Shown here: one piece after another, positions 52,331-64,000 of the stretch
Position numbering within the stretch: position 1 is the first letter of the stretch
How the letters are laid out: each line of letters begins with the position of its first letter
Source of the DNA: Serripes groenlandicus
Taxonomy: Eukaryota; Mollusca; Bivalvia; Cardiida; Cardiidae
Direction: 5' to 3'
Length of the DNA stretch: 64,000 nt
Assembly: GCA_031761405.1 (NCBI GenBank)
Contig: JASEVX010000001.1
Coordinates: forward strand, 25,239,606-25,303,605
Notes under the pieces: generated by a model
What the model saw: the letters and a program-made list of their open reading frames with translations, nothing else
What the model was told of the DNA's origin: nothing
Database searches by the model: none
Translations under genes and position numbers: made by a program

Positions 52331-52765
52331 GATTGATTGATTTGAGTTTAACTCTTTCAGTGCCGAATCGTTTAAAGTAGACTCTTCCATGTCCAAAATC
52401 GGGTGTCTCCATTTCTCATGTTATAAATGTTTTGAACTATTTTGATAACTAAAAGGCAAACAATTCTGATTTCAGGTGAGACAGCTCGTTACGAGCTGAC
52501 TCACCTGAACCTGAATTGTTTGCAAAAACCTCTATATTGCCTTTGGTGCTGAAAGAGTTAACATCGTTTTCAACGGGGAATTTTTTCTTCCCACTTGTAT
52601 CGCGGCGGCCAGTTCATCGTCCCGTGTTCCCAGGCCTTTCTCACATCTATACTCCACGCAATCGTATTCTTCCCCCAGGTGACTGGCAACCTTCTGACTA
52701 GTGAGCCCTTAATTAAGTGGTGGGAGACGAAGGGCGTTTGTCACAATAACGTTTATCGATCATCA
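52331..52765 (-). mobile_element. diverged SINE interrupted by family C
   Basis: Tail TTGATTGATTGATTTGAG precedes TTTAA; the SINE resumes after family C with CATCGTTTTCAACGGGG, ATCGCGGCGGCCAG and TCTCACATCTATACTCCACG. Confidence 0.75.
52352..52557 (+). mobile_element. family C TTAA MITE inside a SINE tail
   Basis: 206 bp, TTAA on both sides (52348-52351, 52558-52561). The uninterrupted neighbour SINE reads GGGGTTTAACGCCG at this site, so the TTAA duplication is proven. Centre AGCTCGTTACGAGCT. Confidence 0.92.
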
Positions 52766-53018
52766 GATTGATTGATTGATTGGGGTTTAACGCCGTTTTT
52801 AACAATTTCTCAGTTATATCACGGCGGCCAGTTCACCTACTCATGCGTTTCCAGGTTTTCGCACACCAGTACTCCACAAAACAATCTTCCCAAGCAACTA
52901 GCTGCTTTTCCACATAGACTTAGCCTATTGGTGGAAGACGAATGACGCATGTCGCAATGACTTTTGTCAAACGCCGGAAGAAGGAGTGAATGGCCAAGCG
53001 AGGGTTTGAACTCACGAC
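52766..53018 (-). mobile_element. tRNA-derived SINE
   Basis: GATTGATTGATTGGGG then TTTAACGCCG at the tail; head GCGAGGGTTTGAACTCACG. It abuts the interrupted SINE on its left. Confidence 0.85.
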
Positions 53019-53026
53019 ATATAGAA

Positions 53027-53110
53027 GAGCTGTTCCCACGAGAAAACCAACAGTGTGCACTCTGCGTAAAGTATCGACGCGGATCAGCCTAAGCATGCCG
53101 CGCTGGCTAA
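53027..53110 (+). mobile_element. family D MITE, cut by family F
   Basis: GAGCTGTTCCCACGAGAAAA, TGCGTAAAGTATCGACGCGG and AAGCATGCCGCGCTGGCTAAC; family F begins immediately after. Confidence 0.75.
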
Positions 53111-53111
53111 C

Positions 53112-53397
53112 CCCGGTCCAATTCCACCAACATTACTTAGCGCTAGGTAATACTTTTTAAAAATACTTAAAATCATATTTCACCATTTTTGTTTCCCTAA
53201 TATCTTGTCAAACATGAATTGTGGACTGCATTTCAGTAAGTGATTAAGTTGACATAAATAGTTACCTTGCTAACCTATAACAGTAATTTGTAAGAAATTA
53301 ATTATTTTTTTGCAATTTTATGAGGGAAACAAAAATGATGAAATATGCCTCTAAGTATATTCAGTATTTCTTAGCAGTAAGTAATGTTGGTGGAATT
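53112..53397 (+). mobile_element. family F MITE, cut by the second gap
   Basis: It starts GGTCCAATTCCACCAAC and has reached its right terminal repeat (GTAATGTTGGTGGAATT) when the N run begins, so only a few bases are missing. Confidence 0.85.
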
Positions 53398-53597
53398 NNN
53401 NNNNNNNNNNNNNNNNNNNNNNNNNNNNNNNNNNNNNNNNNNNNNNNNNNNNNNNNNNNNNNNNNNNNNNNNNNNNNNNNNNNNNNNNNNNNNNNNNNNN
53501 NNNNNNNNNNNNNNNNNNNNNNNNNNNNNNNNNNNNNNNNNNNNNNNNNNNNNNNNNNNNNNNNNNNNNNNNNNNNNNNNNNNNNNNNNNNNNNNNN
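53398..53597. other. assembly gap (200 N)
   Basis: Exactly 200 N. Copy 2 of the 10-kb duplication starts on its right edge. Confidence 0.99.
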
Positions 53598-54375
53598 AAG
53601 GAAGCGATGACGATCACCCGAGGAGTTCCGATTGGCGCTTGATCTCTCAGTAGACGTAATTCGTGCGTTACCGATTTTATTTTTCCCGAGTTTCTCTCTG
53701 TGGAATACTTCGTCATCGATCTATCTTCCACATTCCCTTACATAAAGCATCAACGCTTTAATTTATAAGGGCATTCAACTAGTAGAGCGATTAACGTTTC
53801 GCCGTCGATCTTTTAAAGGGCATTCAGCAAGTTGAGCGATTTTGTGTTCGCTTTTCCGTCGATCTTTTTTTAATGGCATTCAATAATAGAACGATTAACG
53901 CTTTTTTGTCGTCCCTTTTGTGATATTGCTCAGTAGAACTTATGTCGCGAACGCTAGACAAATATTTAACATGTAACACATATTCAGGAGACGTTTTTCC
54001 ATACATCTCAGCAAAAATAATTTGAAATCTCTATGAGACAAAAGAAATCGCTGAATAGGCTTTAACACGTGAACACGTTGTCTGTGTATTATTAACATGT
54101 TTAAACTGTATAATATTGTTTTACCTTGCCCGACATGCAGAAGCATTTTGGCGGCCGACGGCTTTTGAAAACATTGAGAAAAGATAAGGGATTTCTCATG
54201 ATGAGCAAAACGCCCAGCGAGGCGTAGGCCGTTCTTTATGTTTCCTTTTGCCTCAATGTTTTCAACTCTATCATAAAACATATTTATACTTAAATTGCTG
54301 ATACAAAATCAACCATATTTTTTGGATAGATGTTTTCAAAGTCATCTTCTGTAGATTTGTTTTATGTTGAAAAGG

Positions 54376-54705
54376 GTGTGTGTGTGGTGGGGGGGGGGGG
54401 GGGGGGAGGGTTATGTTTGAATGGGTGTGTGTGTGGGGGGGGGGGGGGTATGTTTGAATGGGTGTGTGTGTGTGGGGGGTATGTTTGAATGTGTGTGTGT
54501 GTGGGGGGGGTATGTTTGAATGGGTGTGTGTGTGTGGGGGGGGGGGGGGTATGTTTGAATGGGTGTGTGTGTGTGGGGGGGGGGTATGTTTGAATGGGTG
54601 TGTGTGGGGGGGGGGGTATGTTTGAATGGGTGTGTGTGGGGGGGGGGGGGTATGTTTGAAAGGGTGTGTGTGGGGAGGGTATGTTTGAAAGGGTGTGTGT
54701 GTGAA
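54376..54705 (+). repeat. G-rich minisatellite, expanded copy
   Basis: The same unit as 37693-37902, with about three to four more units and more TG dinucleotides. The longest G run is 20 or more. Confidence 0.95.
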
Positions 54706-55663
54706 ACATATAAACACATCTATCACGTAGTAGTTCAATGATCATCATAATCACATGTGTTGCCGGTGTAAACTATCTGTTATAGTTGAGCTGTCCCGCG
54801 AGAAAACCAACATTATGGCCTCTGCGTTATGTATCGACCCAGATCAGCCTGCTCAGTCCGCGCAGACTGATCCGGACCGACTCATTCCATCTCAAGGGGA
54901 TAGTGGTATAGAGTAATGATTCCTGAAACAGAAAATCAACAGGGTATCCGGGTAAGCCTGCGCGGCATGCTTATGCTGATCCGGGTTGATACTTTACGCA
55001 GAGTCCTCAGTGTCGGTTTTCTCGTGGGACGGCTTATATGTTTTACAGGAACGGCTGTATGGACTTCACTTGATAGGTTTCCGAGTCCTTAGTCACCAAC
55101 AATTCTAATTTCATTCTTATTCTAAAGAATATTCTAGACATCAATGTAACACTATTTCTGATAAGCTTAACAATTAAGTCTAGCCAATCAGATTGTTTTG
55201 TTTTATTGTTATTTCTACTATGTGAATAAAGAATATTAATTAGAATGCTTTGAGAACAATTTGGACATAGAAATATTGGACGTAATGTGATACTTTATAT
55301 TACACCTCGGGAAGAATAATAAAGGTCCTAACCCTAAGCAGATGTCTTATCATAACTGTCCCTTTCAATCGGATATGTCCATTAATTGGTTGTACACATT
55401 TAGTTCAGTAAAAGCAAAGTTACAAGTTAATGTAGGCCCAGTTACAGAAACACAGGAGTATAGAAAACAAGATGCTTACATTATTTTCTCCTTGATGGAT
55501 GCATTTACATATATAGATTTGCCAAACATAGTTATTTCGCATATTTATTGGCGTATACAGTTTCAAATCGTTTGGTCAATAATAAGACTTTGGTTATCAG
55601 GCACAGTTAGCCGCTTGAACTGAAAAGTGATAAAAGTTGAAAGTTTGGTATATAACATTCCCA

Positions 55664-55900
55664 TGTGTTCACCTACTCATGTGTTTCATGGCTTTTGCCA
55701 CAGAAGTACTCCACACAACGGTCTTTCCATGCAACTGGCTGCTTTCCCACATATACTGTTAGCCCATTGGTGGAAGACAAATGACGCTTGTCACAGTGAC
55801 TTTGTCAAACGTCGGCAATAATGTTGGCAGAGCTGGGGTTCGAACTCACAATCCCTGGGTTGACTGTCAGCGTCGCTACCGACTAAGCAACCGGGGTTCG
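55664..55900 (-). mobile_element. SINE without tail (copy 2)
   Basis: Duplicate of 38865-39101, differing by AAACGTCGG against AAATGTCGG. Confidence 0.8.
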
Positions 55901-56061
55901 GCAGGATGGATGACGAAGATAAAAACACGTAATAACTAGAGAAACGTAATTCTAGTAACTAGAGATCAGGTCACACATATGAATGTGTAATCTTCATTTT
56001 AAATGGAAAAGTAGGAACAAACCTACATGAACTGATTTTGTCTGTGAATTTTAGGGTTTAA

Positions 56062-56268
56062 CTCTTTCACTGCCAAATTTCACAAAGTCGACTCTTCCAT
56101 GTTGAAAGTTGGACCACTCCATTTTTCGTTGAACAGGACAGTTAGTAAAAATGTAATGTCTAAGTGGCAAACGATGCGGATTTCAGGAGAGACAGTTCGT
56201 GACGAGCTGTCTCACCTGAATCTGCATTGTTTGCAAAAGCCTTTAATTGCCTTTGGCAGCGAAAGGGA
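56062..56268 (+). mobile_element. family C MITE (copy 2)
   Basis: Duplicate of 39263-39469; TTGCAAAAGCC here against TTTTCAAAAGCC. Confidence 0.8.
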
Positions 56269-56700
56269 TAAACCTTCTAATGTCTTGACTGGTTGGAAAA
56301 CTGCATTGATTCAAATCGGAGAAAATGGAAGACTCAGAGGCGTACTCGTTTGAAATAAGCTTTGATCGATTAAAAATAGAATTTCTGATGATACGGAGAC
56401 GGATCGATGAATCGTGTGCGCCGAACAAAAATGGATATTTCAAATAGAGATTTTGAGAGATAGAGTGACATATGAGCAACACTGTTTGTCTGTCTATGTG
56501 TCTGTTAATTTGATTCCTCCCTCGTTTGGTTTAGATGTGTTCTGTCTCATTTCTCACAATTTTTTTTTTATCTTTTAATTTAAAATCTAAATAAATATCT
56601 GTAAGTGAAAGGATTTTTTTTTGAAAAAAGTTGATTTTTTTGTTGTTGACAAAAACAGAAATTTCTCATCATGTTCATAATGAACACTTTCTTCTTTTAA

Positions 56701-56911
56701 CCCTTTCCCTCATATAACAGGAAAGCAGCAGACGGCTTTTTCAAAACATAGTGACAAAAGAAGAAATTGCTCAAAACGAGCAGTTTCTCCTTTTGCCACA
56801 ATGTTTTCCACTTTCAGTCATAGGTTATCCATTCAATTATAGAGATTTTGTATTTGTTGACAAAATATGTTCAAAGTCGTCTGCTGCAGATTTGTTGTAT
56901 GTGGGAAAGGG
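56701..56911 (+). mobile_element. family A MITE (copy 2)
   Basis: Duplicate of 39902-40112, TTAA on both sides. Confidence 0.92.
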
Positions 56912-57298
56912 TTAAACGAAATGTTTGTCAAAATCGTCTCCTCTAGAGGCGTCAATATGCCTCTAAATCTGGGAAAGGGTTTACCAATTCCGACATGCAG
57001 GCGTATTTAACGCAGTGGCCTGTACGTTTAATCCTTTCCAACATAAAGACGCTTTCCGACGCCTCTGCAGCAGACGGCTTTTGAAATTAGTGTGGCAAAA
57101 GTAGGAAAAGCTCATTATGTTTTCAACTCTAAAAAACTATTATATTTTCATTAATAAAGACTTGGAGCCAATGAGGCAAACCATGTGTACACTTGTCTCA
57201 GTATTAAGTATGACCCGACCGGGAATCAAACCTTGGACTACGTTCAATAGACACTAAACGAAATCGTTAAACGTGTAACTATGTTATGACGAAACGAA

Positions 57299-58006
57299 AT
57301 GGGTTTTCACGGTAAATTACTGAATTAGGGTTTCGCGGTAAATTACTGAATAATACTTGGCTTTCGCGGTAAATTACTGAATTATACTTGGCTTTCGCGG
57401 TCAATTACTGAATTATTATTGGCTTTCGCCATAAATTACTAAAATTTACTGGGGTTTCCACGGTAAATGTTTGAATTATACTTGACTTTCGCGGTAAATT
57501 ACTGAAACATACTTGGCTTTCGCGGTAAATTACTGAAACATACTTGGCTTTCGCGATAAATTACTGAAACATACTTGGCTTTCGCGGTAAATTACTGAAA
57601 CATATTTGGCTTTCGCGGTAAATTACTGAAACATACTTGGCTTTCACAGTAAATTACTGAATAATACTTGGCTTTCGCGGTCAATTACTGAATTATTATT
57701 GGCTTTCGCGATAAATTACTGAATTATACTTGGCTTTCGCAGTAAATTACTGAAACATACTTGGCTTTCGCGGTAAATTACTGAAACATACTTGGCTTTC
57801 GCGGTAAATTACTGAAACATACTTGGCTTTCGCGGTAAATTACTGAAACATACTGGGGTTTCACGGTTAATTACTGAATAATACTTGGCTTTCGCGGTAA
57901 ATTGCTGAATTATACTTGGCTTTCGCGGTAAATTGCTGAATTATACTTGCTTTCACGGTAAATTACTGACTAATTCTTGGCTTTTCGCGGTAATTTGCTG
58001 AAATTA
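57299..58006 (+). repeat. 31-bp minisatellite (copy 2)
   Basis: Same unit order and variants as 40500-41207, including the rare GGTTTCCACGGTAAATG unit. Confidence 0.95.
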
Positions 58007-58313
58007 TTATTATTATTATTATTCTTTTTATTGAAATATACTGGGGTCGCGAAACGTGGTTCGGATTAACTATTAAGTCTAGTGCAGGTTTTTGATCGGG
58101 GATCGAACCCTGGTCTCTCTGTCGCTGAGTCGGATACAAAACGTTCGTCCCAGGAGTGCGGGAGGCCAGAGGTATTTTATTTCGGTGAGGTCATATCAAT
58201 CAATAAGTTGTTGTCGGGGTTACGAGGTTACGGGGATACGGGGATACCGTTACAATTAATGGATTAACTTACAGGTAGTACGGGTAATTAACTAAAGATA
58301 CCGTCATGGGTAA

Positions 58314-58526
58314 CCCTTTCCCACCTGGAGACGCATTTTGACGCATCCGCAGCAACCGACTTTTGATAACTTGTCAGAAAAATCATCAGCAATTTTTCAT
58401 TTGCAACAATTTTTTCAATTCTATTTTTGAAAAAAAAAAAAAATTATTCAAATATATTTTCAATATTGTTGGTTAGATGTTAACAATGTCGTCTGGTGCT
58501 GTAGATTTTGTTTATACGGGAAAGGG
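58314..58526 (+). mobile_element. family A MITE (copy 2)
   Basis: Duplicate of 41515-41727. Confidence 0.75.
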
Positions 58527-58734
58527 TTAAAATACACAGCGACGGGCGAGTTGCGACCTCCGTTGCATCTTCGTATTAATTAAGAGTCGGGTGAGCATTA
58601 ACATACGCACAGTTGTTATCATATTGTGTTACTCTACGTTTACTTATAGTTAAAACAGAATGCCAAATCTGACACAAATTCAGAATTGTGATCCAAATGA
58701 GTGTTACTATCATCTACCATTGTGTGATTCCTGA

Positions 58735-59107
58735 ACCCTTTCCAAATTAAGATTATACAGAGCTCTAGATAAGGGGCGTATTTTATGTTCTAAAATCCTT
58801 ATTTGACACTCAAACCCTATGTTGTGGGTACTCAAAAGAATCGTCTCAGTGAGACGATTCTTTTGAGCACCCACAACATAGGGTTTGGTTGAGTAATAAG
58901 AGAGATGTTTGGGAAAAAATACAAGTTTACTCGCAACAATATTGAAAACGTTGCGTCAAATGGAGAAATTGCTCTTTCTCCAACCGCCATAATGTGTTCA
59001 ACTATATGCAATAATAATAATACTTTCATCTAAAGATAGTTTTCATATTTTGTCCCGATGTTTCCTAAGTCGTCTGCTACAGGAAAGGTATAAGTGAGAA
59101 AGGGTTA
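58735..59107 (+). mobile_element. family A with inserted family B (copy 2)
   Basis: Duplicate of 41936-42316, with small deletions after CTCGCAACA and in the AATAAT tract. The family B palindrome is 58813-58885. Confidence 0.75.
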
Positions 59108-60762
59108 ATAGAGATGCAATAAGATCCAGAATTGTAAGACCAGGCCAAATATATTGTTGCAGGCCAAATATAATGTTGTTGTAAAAAAAAAAAAAAATTA
59201 ACAGGCATCTTTTTTTTCAAAAGTTCCGTAAAGAGTGGTCGAAATGATGTTAAACGTTTAACGTGCAAACCGTTGTGTGCATGATATACAAACGTATTTG
59301 GCTTTGTGAGCGTTTCGTGGAAAGAGAATCAATTTACTGTAAAAAAAAAAATAGCAAAAATGATGTCGAATGTGTTTTCAAAGAATTGAAAATATCAGGG
59401 ACGTCCTTGAAAAAATGAACATTCGAATTTTGTGTTCTGTATTTCATGAAGGAAATACATTTATTTTATTCGGGTTGTATTACCTTTTCAACAGTATTTC
59501 AGTAATATCAGGGGGTCAATCACTAAACCATGATCCTCGGGTACTAAGCGAGGGGGTCGAATAGCCCGCTGCAACCAACCAAGCTAACCACTCGAGTCTC
59601 TGCGGTTTCCTAATTATCCGACCTACGCGTGTCTACAGTTTCACCTTGCATGTGATATTGGCGCATTCCAAAACATTGCGATTGTGTAATAAGGATATAC
59701 AATGCGAGCTACTTCCAACATAAACCGTATCAAAGAACGCCGGTCAATATTTGTTATATCATACATATGTATATGTATACACGTATCAATGAGCGAATTG
59801 GGAGCACGCTTTATATTGTACAGAGGTCTGACGGGATTGCGTTACGTTGTCTATAATATAGCGAACAAAGTCCATACAACCGTAACGTCCGCATTGTGAT
59901 GAGATGGCGTTACGCCCTTATTGAACGAACCCTAGGTATTGTTTAGGTTGCGGTGTCTCTCCACTGCGATACAATGCAAAACAATTTATCGGACTTTTAT
60001 GTATCAATACCATCTTTTTTATAGCCAGGACTAATAATTTTATTTGTCGGATTTAAAAAAGGGGAAATACATTATTCAAGTGTACATGCATATGATAAAA
60101 CAAAAACAAAGTGATAAAAATGATGATTTCATTTTCATCTTTTTCTTGTCTATGTTCTCAGTGCATTGTGTAAATGTGTCCTTGTTTTGGGTGTACTTCA
60201 AGAACTGCGAGGACTTCGTTGTCATCAATCGTATATAACATGGGGAGTCAGATTTAGATGAACATTTAACATTCAGTCAGAGTCTTCAAGTACACACTTT
60301 GAAATAACGTTGCTAAGAAAGGTAACGCCATTGTCATTTAAAGTGTGAACTTATTGTAGCTGTTTTAAGTTATTTTCATCTTTTGTTTTTATATGTGTCG
60401 AAACTATGGATTTTTTTCTTTCATAACGGAGACTTAAGAAATAATCTTCAATAATGTGCGTCTATTTCATATCAGGAAGATGATCTATTAAATATTCCAG
60501 AATTTGTTTTTGTTCATACGTGACTCTGTTGTGTCAATATTCTTATTAACATGCCGTTTATCGGAATTTCGGGAGAAAACAGTGTTTTGTGAAAATGGAG
60601 AACTGATTAAACACGCCAGGGAAGTAGGTTGCCTAAAAAAAAAAGGTAACGCTTTATATCTTAAGTTATTATAATAATTGATTTATCATAAATGCTACTG
60701 TGACCTTACAATATTGACTTCGTCTTGACCTTTGTGAACATATGCATTTAGTATATACATAT

Positions 60763-61014
60763 GAGCCATCCCGCGAGAAAATCAACATTGTTGGCTCTGC
60801 GTAAAGTATCGACCCGGATCAGCCTAAGCATGTCGCGCAGGCTTATCCGAATAGACTCCTTTCGCCTCCTGTGGATTTTCTGTTTCAGGAATCATTACTC
60901 TATACCTATATTCCCCTGAGACGGAATGTGTCGGCCCGGATCAGTCTGCGCAGACTGATCTGAGTCGATACATTACGCAGAGGCCGAAGTGTTGGTTTTC
61001 TCGCGGAGCGGCTC
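60763..61014 (-). mobile_element. family D MITE, complete (copy 2)
   Basis: Duplicate of 43972-44196 with the extra ACTGATCTGAGTCGATACAT stretch that completes the mirrored block. Confidence 0.9.
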
Positions 61015-61530
61015 AATTATGCTGTCATAAAATTTGTGAAAACACGTACTGTTGAGATAAATGGCGATATCTTTTTTATTTTTTTTTGTATGGAGTTTTA
61101 CGACCCTTTCAACAATGATTCAGTAATATCACGGCGTTATAAGTACTACTGGTCCATTTACCCGTACACCAGCGAGTCAGTCGTAATGCGAGGCACACAC
61201 ACACACACACTGATACGCGCCAATTATTTAAAGCCATCACTACCATATTTAAGTTGAAGTCTGATGGAAATACGAATACAGGCAAACCTGTGCTAAAGAC
61301 AAACATTGAAAAGCAATACCCTGTCTATAGCGACCACACATTAAGTTTCCCAATTACTCATTTTCTGTATATATGGCCATGCGATGAAAGACCACCTGTG
61401 AATAAAGACCAGAGTGTTCATTTCCCATGGATGGTCTTTAAACACAGGTTGGACTGTCCTTCATAAAGAAATACATCCTTGCATAGAGGTCATGAACAGG
61501 TCAGTTTTGCTGAAGAATACATGTGTCACC

Positions 61531-61627
61531 CAACTCAACTCAACTCACCCCAACTCAACTCAACTCAACTCAACTCAACTCAACTCAACTCAACTCAACT
61601 CAACTTAACTCAACTCAACTCAACTCA
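61531..61627 (+). repeat. (AACTC)n microsatellite (copy 2)
   Basis: About 19 units, one being AACTT. Confidence 0.95.
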
Positions 61628-62071
61628 AATGAATAAGGCATTCGGCAACTTGCTAAGCTTAAATCACCATTGCGCTGAAATAGAACTTTCAATTATAGTC
61701 ATGGCACATCATGTTGACACATTGAAAGTTTGGTATATAACATTCCCATATGAACAGGTCAATTTTGTTGAAGAATACATGTGTCACCCCAACTTAACTC
61801 AACTCAAATGTATAAGGCATTCGGCAACTTGCTAAGCTTAAATCACCATTGCGCTGAAATAGAACTTTCAATTATAATCATGGCACGTCATGTTGACACA
61901 TTTGCCAGAGTATTGTTGTTGTTTTTTTACAGAACAGAATTTTATTGTTTTGATCTAAAATATAGATCATCATCGTACACATATAACATACGTGAAAGTG
62001 TAAGAATTTTTTTTTTAGAAAATACAAAAAGTCAATATTTATCTCTTGTATACTCCTCCAAAAGTTCTTAA

Positions 62072-62283
62072 GGCTTTCCCTCATATAGACGCTTTCGGAC
62101 GCCTCTGCAGCAGACGGCTTTTTGAAAACATAGTGACAAAAGAAGAAATTGCTCTAAACGAGCAATTTCTCCTTTTGCCACAGTGTTTTCCACTTTAAGT
62201 AATAGGTTATTCATTCAATTATAGAGAGTTTCCATATTTTGACAAAAATCGTCTGCTGCAGAATTGTCGTATGAGGGAAAAGG
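62072..62283 (+). mobile_element. family A MITE (copy 2)
   Basis: Duplicate of 45231-45442; loop CTCTAAACGAG. Confidence 0.9.
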
Positions 62284-62657
62284 TTAAATGGAGGGTTGAA
62301 CGTACTATTATTATATGATATTTAATGATTGAACAATTGTTATCATAAATAAATAAATATCGAAACAATGTTTCATTACAGTTTAAGTAGGCACCCTATA
62401 CTAATTATTAAGTGAATTAAGCGAATGCTTCGTTGACATATGATAACGTTTGGCTAAAACTACAACCATATTTAACGTCTCTGTGAAAAACGACTTAAAT
62501 TCTCCTTTTCTCATAATGTGTACAAGTTTGTATCAGTCAGTTTTTGCTTTTGGTTACCCTGGTCATTCAGAATAAACTATTTGGCTAAATCAACTATCTG
62601 TTAATTTGTATATTGCCAATGTTTCCTTAACACGCGTCCACAGCAGTCCCATCTTAA

Positions 62658-62880
62658 CCCTTTCCCTCATATAGACGCTTTCTGACGCCTCTGCAGCAGA
62701 CGGCTTTTTGAAAACATAGTGACAAAAGAAGAAATTGCACAAAACGTGCAATTTCTCCTTTTGCCACAATGTTTTCCACTTTTTGTCATAGGTTATCCAT
62801 TCAATTATGGAGATTTTCCACTTTTTAACAAAAATAAGTTCAAAGTCGTCTGCTGCAGAATTGTCGTATGAGGAAAAGGG
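62658..62880 (+). mobile_element. family A MITE (copy 2)
   Basis: Duplicate of 45817-46039; the right end is GAGGAAAAGGG. Confidence 0.93.
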
Positions 62881-62895
62881 TTAACAGTTGCTTAA

Positions 62896-63094
62896 CCCTT
62901 TCCCACATGCAAATGCATTTGGATGCGCCTGCAGCAGCAACACCTTTGAAAACATAATGACAAAAGGAGAAATCGCTCATATTGAGCTATAAGTCCATGT
63001 TGCCATGGTGTTTTAAGTATGCCTTCATGTGTTGAGATTGTGCCACAATGTTTTCAAAGTCGTCTGCTGCAGCTTTCATGTATTAGGGAAAGGG
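62896..63094 (+). mobile_element. family A MITE, diverged (copy 2)
   Basis: Duplicate of 46055-46253. Confidence 0.8.
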
Positions 63095-63230
63095 TGAATG
63101 AAAAGGAAAGCAAATAATTTGGATCGAAACAGGAAAAGAAGACCTTCATACACTTACGATCAGTGTAGATTTAGATCAGCCCTCTAAACCCTACAATCTG
63201 AGCAGTGTTTCCGAATACCTACTACACAAT

Positions 63231-63423
63231 TCTTTCAGCGCCGATTTTCCTCATGTAGACTATTGTATGAGTAAAATCGGGCCACCCCCCTTTTTCTATG
63301 AAATAAGAGGTTTGGAATATTTGATAACTAAAATGCAAACAATGCTGTTTTCAGGTGAGACTGCTCATACCGAGCTCTGTATGATTTACAATAACCTCAA
63401 TATTACAATGGCCGCTGAAAGAG
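63231..63423 (+). mobile_element. family C MITE (copy 2)
   Basis: Duplicate of 46390-46582 with the better left end CTTTCAGCGCC. Confidence 0.8.
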
Positions 63424-63427
63424 TTAA

Positions 63428-63649
63428 CCCTTTCCCTCATACAACAAATCTGCAGCAGACGACTTTGAACATATTTTGTCAACAAATAGAAAATCTCTAT
63501 AATTGAAAGGATAACCTATGACTAAAAGTGGAAAACATTGTGGCAAAAGTAGAAATTGCTCGTTTTGACCAATTTCTTCTTTTGTCACTATGTTTTCAAA
63601 AAGCCGTCTGCTGCAGAGACGTCAGAAAGCGTCTATAGGAGGGAAAGGG
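63428..63649 (-). mobile_element. family A MITE (copy 2)
   Basis: Duplicate of 46587-46808; one hairpin arm has a fresh G-to-C change. Confidence 0.92.
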
Positions 63650-63875
63650 TTAATAACCCATTGACCCCAAATACTAAAGTTTCGGCTTCAAATCAAGAGG
63701 GATTGTCGTAAAAACTAAAGGAGCTACACTTCTATTATTTTGTCAAAAGCTGCATCTAAATCTAGAGAACCGACAAACGGACATTGAAGGCTGTGGTGGG
63801 TCTATGCGGGTGCACGTGCTCTTCTGAGTCCGCACTGATCGCACAGACAACACTTTACACACGCAAACATAATTG

Positions 63876-64000
63876 AGCCGTTCCAAGTGAAAATCCAACA
63901 GTGTAAAGTATCGTCCAGGATCAGGCTAAGCATGCCGCGCAGGCTAACCCAGACAGACACTGAGACGGAATGTGTCGGCACGGATTATCCTGCGTGGACT
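63876..64000 (-). mobile_element. family D MITE, truncated by window end (copy 2)
   Basis: Duplicate of the first part of 47035-47225. Confidence 0.75.

Larger units (their letters stand above)
53598..64000. repeat. 10.4-kb duplication, copy 2
   Basis: It repeats 36919-47160 in the same order and orientation. The first 40 bases beside the gap are noisier than the rest, as at a contig end. It runs off the window. Repeats listed for copy 1 are present here at the coordinates given in those entries. Confidence 0.97.

Overview
The window looks like intergenic or intronic DNA from an animal genome, most likely a bivalve mollusc. The reasons are AT-rich sequence with very short open frames, many tRNA-derived SINEs ending in AATC repeats, dense short inverted-repeat elements (MITEs), and small Pol III A/B-box heads. 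The placement rests on general familiarity with mollusc repeats, not on a search. I recognise no intact protein-coding gene. Two runs of exactly 200 N (25839-26038, 53398-53597) mark scaffold joins.

Layout. 1-25.8 kb is a mosaic of MITEs and SINEs. The commonest MITE (family A) has ends CCCTTTCCCTCATA flanked by TTAA, as in the piggyBac superfamily, and a central hairpin. Family B is a 36-bp-arm hairpin element, family C a second TTAA-flanked element, D a GC-rich element with a GAGC end, E an element flanked by a 4-bp duplication, and F an element starting with CAGGGTCC. A LINE fragment (20.26 kb), several microsatellites and a 35-nt C run also lie here. 26.1-36.3 kb is best read as one 10.18-kb insertion with Tc1/mariner-like ends (TA target, CACTGTAAAAAC ends). 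It carries older repeats, three SINEs and what may be the exons of a decayed minus-strand gene. 36.9-47.2 kb holds MITEs, two minisatellites and SINE pieces. 47.2-53.4 kb contains nested elements and a tandem array grown from a family B copy. 53.6-64.0 kb repeats 36.9-47.2 kb almost exactly and starts at a gap edge.

Main conclusions. (1) The 10-kb repeat is either an uncollapsed second haplotype placed in tandem by the scaffolder or a very recent segmental duplication. (2) Paralogous empty sites inside the window prove several insertion boundaries: the giant TA element, family E (ATAC), and families A and C (TTAA). (3) The same TTAA in the SINE tail has been used at least twice, probably three times, by different TTAA elements. 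(4) Hairpin arms of families A and B carry matched changes between copies, so something keeps the arms paired.
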